From the NCBI GenBank assembly GCA_021399435.1, contig JAJTUP010000047.1:458778-522777 (forward strand): a DNA stretch of 64,000 bases, given 5' to 3'. Below the pieces are notes generated by a model, which saw only the letters and a program-made list of their open reading frames with translations, searched no databases and had not been told where the DNA came from. Shown one piece after another: positions 13,301 to 24,241 of the stretch (positions are counted from its first letter, which is position 1; every line of letters starts with the position of its first letter). The position numbers and the translations under genes are program-made. This DNA comes from Diaporthe sp. PMI_573. Its lineage: Eukaryota; Ascomycota; Sordariomycetes; Diaporthales; Diaporthaceae.

Positions 13301-13992
13301 GGGCAGATTCTATTATATTCAGCCAGGTGTCTCAAGTCAGCATCGTTTTATTGGGCCAGCATCTCCACCTCATTATGACTGACCTTAGTCACTGAAAAGC
13401 GAGCTATGATTTGAGCGACATCCTCGGCCCTGGCGTCGAGGACAGTCACTGCACAGCAGCGGTCTCCTCGCGCTTCGCCAAAATAACGTACACCTGTCTG
13501 CGCTGCATGGGCACCAAGCCTATATGCGAGAAGGGTCGTCTGCAACGCTACTGGCAGCAGTTCAAGTGACGACTGGCAACAGCTTATGGCTGCTGCAGCC
13601 AGAGAGCCAGTGCAAATGCCTACATACTTGGTTGTTTGGTGACCAGGGTAGATCCCTTGTGATTGCCGGCATTTTTCGAAGAATAGACCGAAGTGGCATA
13701 CCGTAGTCAGGGCATGTTCGAGTGCTACTGCTTGAGCTCCTCCCAAGACAACATCCAGAAGCTCAAGGAGATTCGAGAAATTTTGGTCTGAGATTTCGAA
13801 GTCGACGGAGGTTCGCAGAATTTCGAATCGTAAATATCTGAATGACTCTTCCAAGAATCGCTGCAGCATAGGGTCGGGGTTTACATCGAGCAGCGCCCGG
13901 AGACTCAGCCGCACATTGTCTGTCTGGTCTCCAAAGATGACGATCTCCACAATCCGCTCACCACTTGTTGCAGGAGAAGCGCTGGGGTCCAT
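7369..13992 (-). CDS. Non-reducing polyketide synthase (SAT-KS-AT-PT-ACP-TE)
   Basis: Seven exons (13992-13369, 13309-12372, 12290-11941, 11860-9708, 9636-8848, 8785-7496, 7434-7369) give 2069 aa. Introns are 59-81 bp. SAT occupies about 1-350, with GxCxG as GICTG (C127). KS is about 401-830, with DTACSSS (C572), HGTGT (H705) and NVGHGE (H750), so the triad is complete. AT is about 930-1240, with GHSLG (S1022). PT is about 1310-1610, with the GHKVNG His 1345 and a probable Asp 1539 (HPAHLDSL). One ACP has GVDSL (S1705). TE is about 1800-2069, with GWSSG (S1875) and a C-terminal His; a DGSGS-type opening resembles TE/Claisen-cyclase domains. No KR, DH, ER or methyltransferase domain is present, so it makes an unreduced aromatic polyketide. 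The first intron donor (GTGGAG) is weak but gives the only continuous SAT reading. The PT clade, and so the ring pattern, is unassigned. Confidence 0.95.
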
Positions 13993-14869
13993 ATCGACGT
14001 AGAGCTTGTTGACAGTAACACACGAGCGGGCACACGTTAGGAAAGAGACCTTTTCACAGGCTTGAGCAGATCAAAAAAACTTCCTCACAACTTCCGCGAC
14101 TTCGTGAACATGGCCCGTTGGGCCCAACCCTCTGACCAGGCCTGCTAAGTGGATCTGGCGACCCTTCTGTCAACAAATCTATGTAGAGTTACATAGGTCC
14201 AGAATCGGGCCAGTCGCTTACACAGTACGCATCCCAACCACCGATATGGTACGGCTCTTCACTGTGGAATGAACTACTAGACACTGTACTCAGGACCACC
14301 CGCGTAGGATGGGTCGAGATGCAACTAACAGCTAGAATTCGCATAATAGATTAAATGTTGGCTGAATTTGTAACAATATTTGGAATTTAATTTTTTAAAT
14401 ACTATTAATATTTTGATTAATTTATCAGGAATATTAATTCTTTGCATTCTTTTAAAGAATGTACTTCTGTGGCCACATGATACTGGCCAGGGATAGCTTA
14501 CAGAGGGGGTTTGTGGATCTTACGGGATCTTTGGTGAGGTTGATTCTGGCAGCTGATTGGTATCAAGCTTGATTGCTGATTGGAGAGACGGATAGTTGCT
14601 CGGGACCGGCCTCGGCACGGGCTCCGCGGCATCCGACACCTCAGCCGCAACAGGGGTGTGTTTGGTGCGACTTTCCTACCAACACGCCAAGCCTGGCTTG
14701 TGGCTGCACGTTGGCTGCAGGTCGACGGCCCGCACATTAGATAGTACACTTGTTCGCCTTAGCCCCAACGCCTGCCTGCCTCCGCCCCCTGTCCCTGCCT
14801 ACTCAATGCGACTCTGACGAAGTACACACCAGTACATGAACAATAGGACTTCCCGGTAGCCTTGCCACA
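13993..14869. promoter_or_regulatory. PKS upstream region with an AT-rich island
   Basis: An 877-bp gap between the PKS start and the 3' end of the small membrane-protein gene; it should hold the PKS promoter. A strongly AT-rich stretch at about 14340-14465 stands out against GC-rich flanks and may be a trace of a small decayed repeat. I see no gene here. Confidence 0.55.
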
Positions 14870-15458
14870 TCACCTTGGCGTGCCGACGCATTCCAACCAA
14901 GATCCAGCGAGCCCGCAACCTGCCAAGATCGTGAAAATGGGCAGTTGGGGGAAGCCTGGTCCGCCGAACTGACGAGTGCGGCTGATGCGTCAGAATTGAG
15001 CTTCATCATGAGGTTTGTTGGAGGGGCTGCGGGTGGGGACAAGCAAACCTCGGGATCCAACCCGTCCGATCCGGGGAATAGTATCGCTGCCAACCCTGTG
15101 AACCAATATATGGTGCCGGTGAAAGCTGCCATTTTCAGAGAGTCTCGGGTGACCTCCTTGGAAGCTCTCAGGACCGGACCCCGCCAGGTGAGAAAGAGCG
15201 TTGCAAGTCCCAGGGCCGTGCTAAGCCCGATGGTCTGGCCGCAGTGGAATCTGTGAGCACGACAGTGTGAGACAAGTTGAGGACACAGCGCTGCTCACTG
15301 GAGAGCGCCTTTGAAGAGTCGGTGGCTGCGGTCGGGTCTTACTTGGCATGCGGTGGCCATCGAGGATTGAAGATGTGCGATTCAGAGTGATAATCTGCTA
15401 CCCAGGCCCCCAGGAGAAGGCCTACAGAGTCAACAGTCAAGAGCAGGCGACCCAGCAT
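14870..15458 (-). CDS. Small four-helix membrane protein, DUF6640-like
   Basis: Three short exons, 15458-15343, 15250-15049 and 14968-14870, give 138 aa. Introns are 92 bp (phase 2, GTAAGA..CAG) and 80 bp (phase 0, GTTTGC..CAG). Joined, they read through a conserved-looking pattern: FNPRWPPHAKFHCGQT (30-45), then LFPGSDGLDPEF (96-107), then GFPQLPIFTI (111-120). Four hydrophobic segments lie at about 3-20, 43-61, 79-97 and 112-130. The pattern N-PRWPPHAKFH-GQT with a later DPE-F and FPQ matches my memory of a small membrane family of unknown function found in fungi (DUF6640); the family name needs a profile search. Function unknown. It lies between the PKS and SDR genes, so it may be a membrane or accessory partner of the pathway. 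It is easily missed because each exon is tiny. Confidence 0.8.
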
Positions 15459-16428
15459 TTTGGCTGTCGACTTGAAATTCGTGGGATGCGGTGGTGAGGG
15501 CGGGTAAGGCGTCCGAGCTGTCGGCGTTGTCTGACAGATTCTCGGTATTTTGGGCTAGTTCATCTTGTTTCTGCCTTATTATATGTGTACATCTCTTCGG
15601 TCTAGTGGGAACGACGGGCAGGCATGCTCCACCTTTGTGCGACGATACACCCGTGGATTCGTCTGCCACGCTCGCCACGTAGCCCCACTGGCGTTGAGCA
15701 TGCACAACTTCGCACGGCTTCTCGTGCAATTTGCATGTATCAGTACCTCCTCATTCTCTACACATGTATCGATGTGCAGAGACTTCCCTTAACCAACGCT
15801 TTGTTGGAGACCCATTTGATCCCGGGCTGCGCGAGGGGCCCCCGGCGATGCAGGTTCAACGAACCAGAAGCTCACGATCCACCGTCAGCAGAAGGTTGTG
15901 GGTACTGTCATCACGAGCAGAGTGGAATGCACTCTGTGTACCCCAGATACTTCGTGCACTGCTTTCCGGTGCCTCCCATACTTGTTGCTGGCCGCCAGTC
16001 ACCGAGCGGTTTTTGGAAGGTGACATTGTGATCCTGCTCAAGTGCTGCAACGCAATATTCCTCCCTGTCTCCATTCCAAGCAACCAACAGTACATAGTGG
16101 ATCCAGTTCCAACGACTGACGTGAGACAGCATTTTGCCCGTGATCGGCCTCCTCGCAAGATCATGCACACGACCAACACCCGCATGTAATTGCCTCGGGA
16201 ACAGATGGCCCAACGGACGGCGCCTGCAGGTCGCAGCCAGTGGCGGGGGCCTGTGAGTCTCTCACTCTTCTCGCGCTGAGGTACGGTGGCTTCTTCATGA
16301 GGGCCAGCATTTCTTCAACATTCTTGGCCCTGGTCTTCACCTACGACGGGCAATTCTTTCATGCACACAACTTGAACTACCAGTCTTCATATTCACGCTT
16401 TGCAAGACAACATTGAGAAAGCGACGCC
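15459..16428. promoter_or_regulatory. Divergent promoter region, membrane protein / SDR
   Basis: A 970-bp gap between two divergent starts. A minus-strand frame at about 15911-16213 (100 aa, some Cys) and a plus-strand frame at 15731-16189 are open, but neither shows a family motif, a domain or strong codon bias. I do not call a gene, but a small fast-evolving one cannot be excluded. Confidence 0.5.
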
Positions 16429-17385
16429 ATGTCCGAGAGAATCAACGCCGTCCTCATTATCGGGGGTACCTCGGGCATTGGTGAGGCCTTTGCTCGTCGA
16501 TTCCATAGCCTTGGCAAAAAAGTGATCATCACCGGTCGCAACTACGAGAAGCTCGGGACTCTGGCTAAAGAGCTCCCCGGCCTGGAGACTCGCGAGGTAA
16601 GCTGCAGTTATTCTTCACTTCCAGATTGTCACAAGCGGGCCGAGTTATGTTGCTGCGTGGAGTGCGCGAGCGGAGGCGGACAGTGCAAGCCCCAAGGTGT
16701 CTATTCATACTGATTGCGCCGGTAGTTAGCCCTGGACGATGTGACCGCGATAGGAACCAAGATCGAGGGGATCCTCAAGGATTTTCCAACCATTGACAGC
16801 GCCATCATCACCGCTGGTGTACAGAAGTGTTTCAACCTGTTCGATCCATCAACCACGACCCCTGAAGTCATGGCGAGCGAAATTTCCACCAACCTCACAG
16901 CCACCACGATCCTCGTCCACTATCTCGCCCCCCACCTCCTCAACTTGGCACAGAAAGGTACCAAGTCGAACCTTTTCCTTACAAGCTCAACCCTCGCCTA
17001 TATCCCCATGAGCTTCTACCCAACCTACTGCGCCTCGAAGGCAGGTGTAGCTGCCTTGGCGAAAGTAGTCCGTCAACAACTCAGCTATATTCCGGTTGCT
17101 AGCGACAACATGGCGGTCGTTGAGATTGTGCCGCCCTACACCGACACGCCCCTGGACAAAGACCATCGTGCGACAACCATTGCGATGCAGGGGGGAGCGG
17201 AAAAGGCATTTGCGCCGATGCCGCTGGCGGAGTACATTGACAAATTCTTCGAGGCCCTAGATGCAGCCGTCGGGCAGGATGGCTCGATGAAGCAGGAAAT
17301 TGGTGTGGGCCTTGGAGCCGTGGCCGTTGACACCTGGAGGACAAGTTTTGGTGCCGTCTACGAGGGCATGGGCATGAGGACCTAG
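16429..17385 (+). CDS. Short-chain dehydrogenase/reductase
   Basis: Two exons, 16429-16596 and 16726-17385, give 275 aa; the intron is 129 bp, phase 0. The cofactor motif GGTSGIG (residues 12-18) and TGR (35-37) mark an NAD(P)-binding classical SDR. ITAGVQ stands where NNAG is usual. The catalytic Ser is in LTSST (143/144), and YCASK supplies Tyr 157 and Lys 161. Length and motifs resemble the DltE-like fungal SDR group. No signal peptide or membrane segment, so cytosolic. The join gives RELALDDV where relatives usually have an acidic DVTDL-type stretch, so the acceptor may be a few codons off. Likely reduces a keto group of the polyketide or a later intermediate. Divergent from the small membrane protein and convergent with the rhodopsin-like gene. 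Confidence 0.88.
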
Positions 17386-17955
17386 CGTCTGGCAGGTCAA
17401 TCTCTTATATAGCACAGGACCCCCGTAGATGAAACTGTCGACGAGGACGAATAGCGAAGAAAATTCAAACAGCAATCAATGCAAAGTATTGGTCTGCATA
17501 GAGCGGCCATATCAGAGAATTCCTACATACCTTGTATCATTGGCAGCTTGACCAGAAATATGACCCCTGAAGTGTCCTAACGGAGACAAGCATGAGGATA
17601 CAAACGGAAGCAAATACCTAGGTGGCTACGCAAATGTTCATGTTTGACCTGACCCGCCTGTGGCGCAAGAGATCCAGCCAGTGCGATAGTGATACCTCAC
17701 AACAGACAATCAATGGCGCAGAAAATTCAGCCAGACCTCAGCATACCATCCTACATTGTGTTGGCGGGTCCAATTGCAACGAATAGGCGAATTTATACAA
17801 AGCACTTGTCCAAGATTCAAGTGACTAATACATTAGATTTGTTCATCCAACTCAGTATACATTAAATCCCCGGCTACCGCAACACCCTGCATGTCGTTCC
17901 CTTCGCAGACAAACTCGGCGCCGCCCCCCTTTGGAAACCACATTGTAGATAGTAC
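17386..17955. other. Convergent 3' region between SDR and rhodopsin-like gene
   Basis: 570 bp between two stop codons. No convincing gene is seen. A TACCTAGGT motif occurs at 17615-17623. It presumably holds both 3' UTRs and polyadenylation sites. Confidence 0.5.
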
Positions 17956-19401
17956 CTAGTCTACAATAGGCCTGTAGGAGGCTCCGTGGAACTGCTGCAG
18001 CTCCGCAGAATTGACATGGGGGTTTCTTTTGTCGTACGAGGTATCTCCGCTAAAATCGCTCTGTTTCTTAGCTGAACTGTTGGCAGTGTCCCGTGTGCTG
18101 AATATTCTGGACCATTGCTTGATTCGCGTTCCCATCATAATGAGCATGGCGCGAATGGACGGGACCGAAGCAGCTACCATCAAAGCACAGCTCTCTACAC
18201 TATTCCAGACCTCAAGAGACACAGTGGAGACTAATCATTGTTCTTTCATCAACATGACATGAAGCTTGTGTGGTCGTATGGCATAGGTACTTACATGTGA
18301 CATCGCTGACGTTCAACGTATGGATGGCTGACATTTTAATGCAAGTCACAATTCCAGCCCTTCATGATATCTTAGTTAGAGATGGGACGACCAGTCGATT
18401 GCCTTCGAGGGGGGTAGGGAAGCACGGGGAGGGGGGCAAGGACCGGACAGGTTCAACATACGGTATTCCAAGGCTTAGTGAGATGGCGATCATGATCTTG
18501 TGAGACTTGTCCATTTGAAGGCTGAAAACTTGAGCCATCGCGTAAAAGGCGAAACCAAAGTCTAGGCCCGCAGAAAGTGCTGTAAGAGAGCCCCATGCGG
18601 TCAGTCGCGACTCAATAATACTTCATTGACGGGCCATATTGCAGCAAGGGCCATACTTACCCCCAGAAAAATACCCAATGCCTTGATATATAGAGGTATC
18701 CCAGCATGTACCGGCTACGCCCTTGGGATTCCAATTCTTCTCAATTGGAGTGCATTTCACAAATGTCACTACCGTCATAATAATAACGAAAACCACCAGC
18801 AACCCAACGAGTGAGAACAAGATAACGCCAAGTCTCTTCTTATATGTTCCAAAGACTCTGTAGAGAAGGAGTGCAACGGAGAGTTTCGGAAGTGTCCATG
18901 TCCAAAGGCTGATGGCTTGCAAAATGACCAAGAGCCGTGTCAGCTTGATCATTCGCACCGGATCGTGTGCAAGAGCTTGGAGGTGCTGGCCGAAGCCGAG
19001 GTGGACACAATATGATATGTAGATCGCCCTGACCAGAATGACGGCCTGTTACCGCATAGGAATCAGCGCCTGGTTGGTATGGTGGACCCCTCCCCGGGTC
19101 CAACTTGGGAAGACAAAAGGGCTGAAAGTCAACGGTGTTGGTCTCCAAACTTACCATAGGGAGAATGATAAAAGCCTCATCGATTCCTGCCCGTGGTCTC
19201 TTTTCCCTCAGGGAGCTTTGTGAGATTAACCGAAGAACAACAAAGACTACCGGTGAGGTGTTAGGATATCGTAGTTGGATGCTGGAAGCGGTTTGGTGAC
19301 ACAGGACGTAGACAGGGTGCCATACCGAGAGCAATAGAGGCGAAGATCCAGTCTATCGCGTTGATGAACGGACCTCTGTTAACATCACCGCCGTAGGACA
19401 T
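17956..19401 (-). CDS. Seven-helix fungal rhodopsin-like (SAT4-type) membrane protein
   Basis: Six exons (19401-19326, 19246-19155, 19045-18661, 18579-18462, 18359-18295, 18230-17956) give 336 aa; introns are 64-109 bp. The start is the first ATG after an in-frame stop. The joined protein shows the fungal rhodopsin-domain layout: N-terminal helix IDWIFASIALVFVVLRL, the charged loop EKRPRAGIDEAFI, later SLWTWTLPKLSVALLLYR, then CTPIEKNWNP...GTCWD, a helix ending MAQVFSLQMD, and a last EVWNSVESCALMVAASVPSI segment before a hydrophilic tail. About seven membrane spans. The family (PTH11/SAT4-like, common beside secondary-metabolite genes) has no proven biochemical role; sensing, transport or a membrane scaffold are possible. 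No retinal-binding Lys could be identified. It is divergent from BBE-2, which ties it to the cluster. Confidence 0.87.
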
Positions 19402-21075
19402 GATGCCGAGTAAGGCGCTGTGCAGGACTGCTCAGGAATGCGTGAGAGGTAGAGGTTGGTGATCTTTGCAGGAAACGGCCAACAAGCAATCGAGTGCAGG
19501 GCTGACTGGGCAGGTTCAAGAACCTTGGATTCTGCAAGTTGACAAGCAGCCTCATCCTCCTCATTTCCCTCACCGTAAGGCTCCAACTGCCCAGATTGCG
19601 TCTAAAAAAAGCCGCAGACACTGTCCTGCATCGGGATCAACAGAGCTCACCATGATGCATTCCTTCGTGAAGGATGGGAACCCGACCAGCCAACTGCATA
19701 TGCAAGTTGTCGCGCTATCATTTCATGAGCGGCTATCGAGAGGCGAAAATCAGCAGCACGGCGATGCGCCTGCCGGCTCACGGGTTCGGTGATGAACCGG
19801 GTATAGGTACGTAGTCTACAAGCGATGCAAGGGTCGCAATGAAAGTGGGGATGGCTCCATCAATGAGAGCCCGATTGGTGAACTTTCATGTGGTCGTTGG
19901 TCGGCCAAGGCATCCGAATCAGGTATGGACAAGGCATGCAGTTCAAGTCTTACCTGGAGCTGACCAACATGTTTGGAAAAATATAGAAAGATGAGGTACG
20001 TACCCATACTGTGTGCTATGTCTGCCTGATCAGGTAGGACAAACGCCGTCTGCTGCCGGCCACTTGTTTTTGTGCTAGCTCATGGTGTGCTAGCTTTGGT
20101 TCTCGTGTTAGCTCTTCATTCTTGTGTCAGCTTATTTCTTCCTCTTTTCGAGTTGGGGCGACACAGACGCATGACAACTTGTGGGGGCCAAACCTTAGCG
20201 TAACAGGGTGTCACGGTGTCCGGGCCGTGCGGCTGAACACATGCTATGCCTGTTGTATATTATTTACTAAGCTTATCTTATATCTTAGAAATATTACTTA
20301 TAAATCTTAATTTTTTTTTGAAAGACCGGATTTATTAGATCATTAATATTAATATTTCTTAAAAGATTAAATATAATAAAAAGTACGTAATTTTCTACAG
20401 TTTTTACCTAATTTGAAGATAATAATTACGTTTATTAAACAAGTGAATAAAAGTAAGAGACGCTCATTCAAAAAAGTAAAATAAATTATCATAAAAGCTA
20501 TAAAAAATATCTAAATTCACTTGCATCCGCGCCACATAATCTTAGACATGGAAATTGTGTGTAGGTGATATTTGGGGCTCCTGAACAGCTCATTCTATGC
20601 CTGCCGGACCTTGATGAGTAACCGAGAAGAACTCCTCGGTCCGGGTACAGAAAAAGAGAACCATATCGGAAAAACTAACTACCAACCGTTGTACAGGAGC
20701 AGGATCCTGCAGACATGCAGTGTAACACCATCAAAGTAGACCGACCCACTGAATGGTCTGAGATACTCTGTTGGTTGCTCAATCGCTCCATCAACGGCAC
20801 GCTACGACCGGCCCAGGGCCTCGACGACGCTACTGCGGATATGGTCCCACAACTGCTGCATGATTTGTGTCGCCCGAAAGGGTGCAGGATCAGCCCGCAA
20901 TGAGGGGGACCGATGCTGTTTCGGCTCAGGCTCTCGCACACAGGAGACTCACCTTACAACACAACCCGCAGGACTCATCCACGATTGTGCTCCCTTTTCG
21001 ACCTAGTCAACATATCGTTGTGAGCTTGTGGAGGACCACCTGGACGACACCGAGTTCTCTCATCTTGTCATCAAC
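19402..21075. promoter_or_regulatory. Divergent promoter region, rhodopsin-like / BBE-2, with AT island
   Basis: 1674 bp between divergent starts. About 20255-20525 is sharply AT-rich. Inverted CAAGTGAAT (20442-20450) and ATTCACTTG (about 20514-20522) sit in its right part, which could be ends of a small decayed element. The remaining sequence has short open frames without motifs. No gene called. Confidence 0.5.
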
Positions 21076-22736
21076 ATGTCGCCGAAGCCAGGGGCTCATT
21101 CTTTCAGCGAGCTCCAACGCCACGTTGGGCCAGAAGTTGAGATTCTGACCAACCCGGCTGATCCGCGCTTCCAAGAGCATTCCAAACGATGGTCTGACAT
21201 TGATCGAAAAGTCCCGGCAGCTATCGTCCTCCCCAAGTCGGAAGAACAGATACAGAACACGGTGTGTTACATTACAGATATTCTGGCGTCCTGAGCCCCT
21301 CGAAACATTGATACTAAACAGTCCGCTCTTCTAGGTTCGTTGGGCTGCTCAAAATTCAGTGCCTTTCGTCACCAAATCAGGTGGCCACAGCACCTGGTCG
21401 ACGATTGGAGATGATGGGTTTGTCATTGACCTAAGCAACTACTCGGGAATCACAGTAGAGCCACAGGGGTCAGAGTCAGTTGCGAAGCTCAGGGGAAGTA
21501 TTTTGTCCAAAGCTGTAGCTGTACAGCTAGCCAAGGAAGGGTACTTTGCCGGTATGTCCACACTCGCATGGCTCCTCCCTCCGCGTGGCCAAGACAGTGC
21601 TGACTGGCCAACTACTCAGCCATTGGCAATGGAACTCAAGTGGGAGCTATTCCATATTTCTTAAATGGAGGGGCCTCAATTACTACGTCCCTCACTGGTT
21701 TTGGCTCGGACCAGATCATAGCGGCACGTATGATTGACGCAGAGGGAAACCTGGTGGAAGTTACGCAGGAAGAACCAGACCTTCTCTACGCGATTCGCGG
21801 TGCCGGTCAATTCTTTGGGCTCATTACTGAGCTGACGGTCAAGATATGGCCACTATCTGAGCTTGGAAATGATGATGGTGTTATCTGGAGTGGGCGCTTT
21901 ATCTTTCCTATTGATAGAGCGCTGGAAGTTGCAGAGGTGATGAAGGTTCTCGTGGAAGATGAGAGCAAGGCTACAGCGGGCCTTCTGATGGCTATATGCC
22001 CACCACCCAAACGAACACCCGCTTTGGTGGTTGCTGCAAGGTATGGAGTATTTGTATCTTTTGAGTTCCTCTACTAACTGCTGCAAGGTATATTGGCAAC
22101 CCAAACGACGCCCAAGCAGCCTTTAGTACTCTTTACGAGCTAAAGCCGCTGATGGCTGACGGTGGTGCTGTCCCAATCCAGAACGTGAGTGACGGGCGTG
22201 AGGCGCTTGAGGCTAAGGGCGGCTTTAAGACGTTTGGAACTGTGGGTTTACGACGTTTTGATATTGAGAGGTTCCTCGGTACCATTGACGTATGGAAACG
22301 CCTTATGGAAGAGTGTCCCGATGCTATCAACACTACCTTCAATTTCCAGTGGGATTCACGCCCACCACGGCAGCCCTCATTCGAATCAGCCAATTCGCTT
22401 CATGATATTAGATTCTGGCAGTAAGTTAGCCCTCAGTCACCTCATGCACCGCGGCGAGATCAGAGAGCTATGCTAAAAAGTTGGCCCCGCAGGAACAATA
22501 TCATTTGGTATACGGCCGCTTCGAGCCATGAGAATGTTGCCGAGCTGAATGCAGAGTGCATTGCTATTTCAAGGGGCCCAGATCGATCCGAATACGCTGA
22601 CTTCCAAAACGCCATTAGAATCGATTCCACCAACGAGGAGTTTCGGTTCAGGGGCGAGGGTAAGCTGGAGAAACTGCGGTTGTTGAAGAGGAAATGGGAC
22701 TCTAAAGGTGTCTTCACAAGGCAACTACTGGACTAG
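21076..22736 (+). CDS. Intracellular BBE-type FAD-linked oxidoreductase (BBE-2)
   Basis: Five exons (21076-21261, 21335-21551, 21620-22040, 22088-22420, 22493-22736) give 466 aa; introns are 73, 68, 47 and 72 bp. I chose the ATG at 21076 (MSPKPGAH); upstream in-frame codons lack an ATG. There is no signal peptide. The PCMH FAD domain keeps the histidine anchor (TKSGGHST, H80), but the usual second anchor Cys is absent: the matching segment reads GNGTQVGAIPYF with Gly 139 at that place. The C-terminal BBE region ends in GVFTRQLLD. So flavin is probably attached through His only. The family catalyses oxidation or oxidative cyclisation with O2 as acceptor. The protein differs strongly from BBE-1, so this is not a recent tandem copy. 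It is convergent with the FAD monooxygenase gene, 257 bp away. Confidence 0.92.
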
Positions 22737-22993
22737 GTGCGCTCAGATTGTCCATGGCACGCTTACTGCGAGCTCCTTCAAATCCACGTCTAGCTCCAGG
22801 GCTAGACAGCAAAGTAGAACTTGAACAGAATATCAGCCGCGGATGACATGACCTTTCGGGCTTTCAGTATGCTCAAGTATGCGGTGGAAATGTTGCGAAG
22901 TCGCATTCACGGCAGTGTGAATTTTTATGATGCAGTTATAAACGTAAATTTGCCCAGAGTCATCACGAAAGGCTCAAGCAAAACTCAAAGACA

Positions 22994-24241
22994 TCACACC
23001 TCAAACGGCAAATCCAACATCTTGCTTCCCGCCATCATGCTTCTCACAATACAAATCCTAGAGTACTCCCTCATAGCATCCTCAAATGTTTTGATAGAGC
23101 TGATAGAAACACCCTCGTCGTGAATAATCTTTGCGAGAGTGGCGGCATCATTGAGAGCAGCGACGGCGCCGACGCCGCCTGCGGGGGACATCACATGAAC
23201 AGCATCCCCCAGCGCTGTCACCCGCCCCGAAGTTTCCCATGCTGGAATGACTGCAGGGGCGGTGAGAATGCGCATACCGTAGGTCAGGTCGCGGTCCTGC
23301 AGCTCGATCAGTGAGCGGATCGACGGGTCCCACTCGCTGGTGACGTCCATGGAGACGCCGTGTGCATCAGTTCTCAACCTCTCGTCGGCGGCGTGGTTGC
23401 TGAGGTTCCGGCCCAAAAGATACCTAGGGAACATGATGCCGAAGTGAACATAGTCTTCAGGCAGGTGCGAGTAGACATGCCGGTTGCTAAAATGGCAGGG
23501 CTCGCAGACCATGGTGACGGGGCTGGACTTTTTGTTGATAATACTCTGGATTATCGGCGTCCGGTCCTGCACGACCGTGATCCATCTTCGGTGCTTCTCA
23601 GGGAAGCGAGAGCGCAACTCGGCATTCAAGGTGCTTTTTCCATAAACACAGCACACGCCGGTATCAAGAAAGTCGTAGGCGGGTATGTGCTGGGCTCGGA
23701 CCGCGGACCGCGACCCATCCGCGCCGACGAGGAGGTGGCCCTGTGCCGTTGAGCCATCCTCAAACAAGGCTTCCACCAATCCGGTCCCGTCATCCTCATC
23801 CTGACCGTTGTTGGAACTGAGAAATCGGTACGACGCGAATCTCTTCCCGAATCTCACGTGATCATGGATCCCCTGGCTGAGGGCCCACCTCAGCAGCCCC
23901 CGATCGGCGGCCAGCGGCGCCTCGTCGCTTGCAGCCAAGGCTTGTTTCCGAGAGGCAGTGACTGCGGCGTCGGTTGCGTTCAGGTTTGTCTCGCCGAGCC
24001 CTGTCTCGGCACAAGTCGCCTTGATAATGGTCCACGTCTCGGGCAGGACCGTTGACTGCAACTTAGCAGCCACATCGCCTGAGAATTTAAGCCGGTACCC
24101 TTGCCGTCGGGAATCGAGGCTGGTGTCTTGCTCAAACAGGGTGAATGGAATGTTGTTGCGCTTGAGACCCTGAGCCAGGGTCAGGCCGCCTGGGCCTGCT
24201 CCAATGATCAATACGTGGGGCTGGCTGACAGACATCGTCAT
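22994..24241 (-). CDS. FAD-dependent aromatic-type monooxygenase
   Basis: Single exon, 415 aa, start ATG at 24241. The first FAD motif GAGPGG is at residues 14-19 after a beta strand (HVLIIG), and EQD ends the ADP-binding fold near 38-40. The DG motif is GADGSRSAVR (173-182). The GD motif is ALGDAVHVMSPAGGVGA (343-359), where the flavin phosphate binds. This is the group A (PHBH-like) flavin monooxygenase layout; the length is normal. No C-terminal membrane anchor, so soluble. Known reaction type: NADPH-driven hydroxylation or epoxidation of an aromatic or enol ring. It may be the dearomatising or ring-hydroxylating step. Head-to-head with the GMC oxidoreductase. Confidence 0.94.
   Translation of the reverse strand: MTMSVSQPHVLIIGAGPGGLTLAQGLKRNNIPFTLFEQDTSLDSRRQGYRLKFSGDVAAKLQSTVLPETWTIIKATCAETGLGETNLNATDAAVTASRKQALAASDEAPLAADRGLLRWALSQGIHDHVRFGKRFASYRFLSSNNGQDEDDGTGLVEALFEDGSTAQGHLLVGADGSRSAVRAQHIPAYDFLDTGVCCVYGKSTLNAELRSRFPEKHRRWITVVQDRTPIIQSIINKKSSPVTMVCEPCHFSNRHVYSHLPEDYVHFGIMFPRYLLGRNLSNHAADERLRTDAHGVSMDVTSEWDPSIRSLIELQDRDLTYGMRILTAPAVIPAWETSGRVTALGDAVHVMSPAGGVGAVAALNDAATLAKIIHDEGVSISSIKTFEDAMREYSRICIVRSMMAGSKMLDLPFEV

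Noticed and set aside
15731..16213. Overlapping plus and minus frames (152 and 100 codons) upstream of the SDR
   Set aside because: No recognisable domain, signal or splice pattern that improves either; kept only as a note in the intergenic entry.
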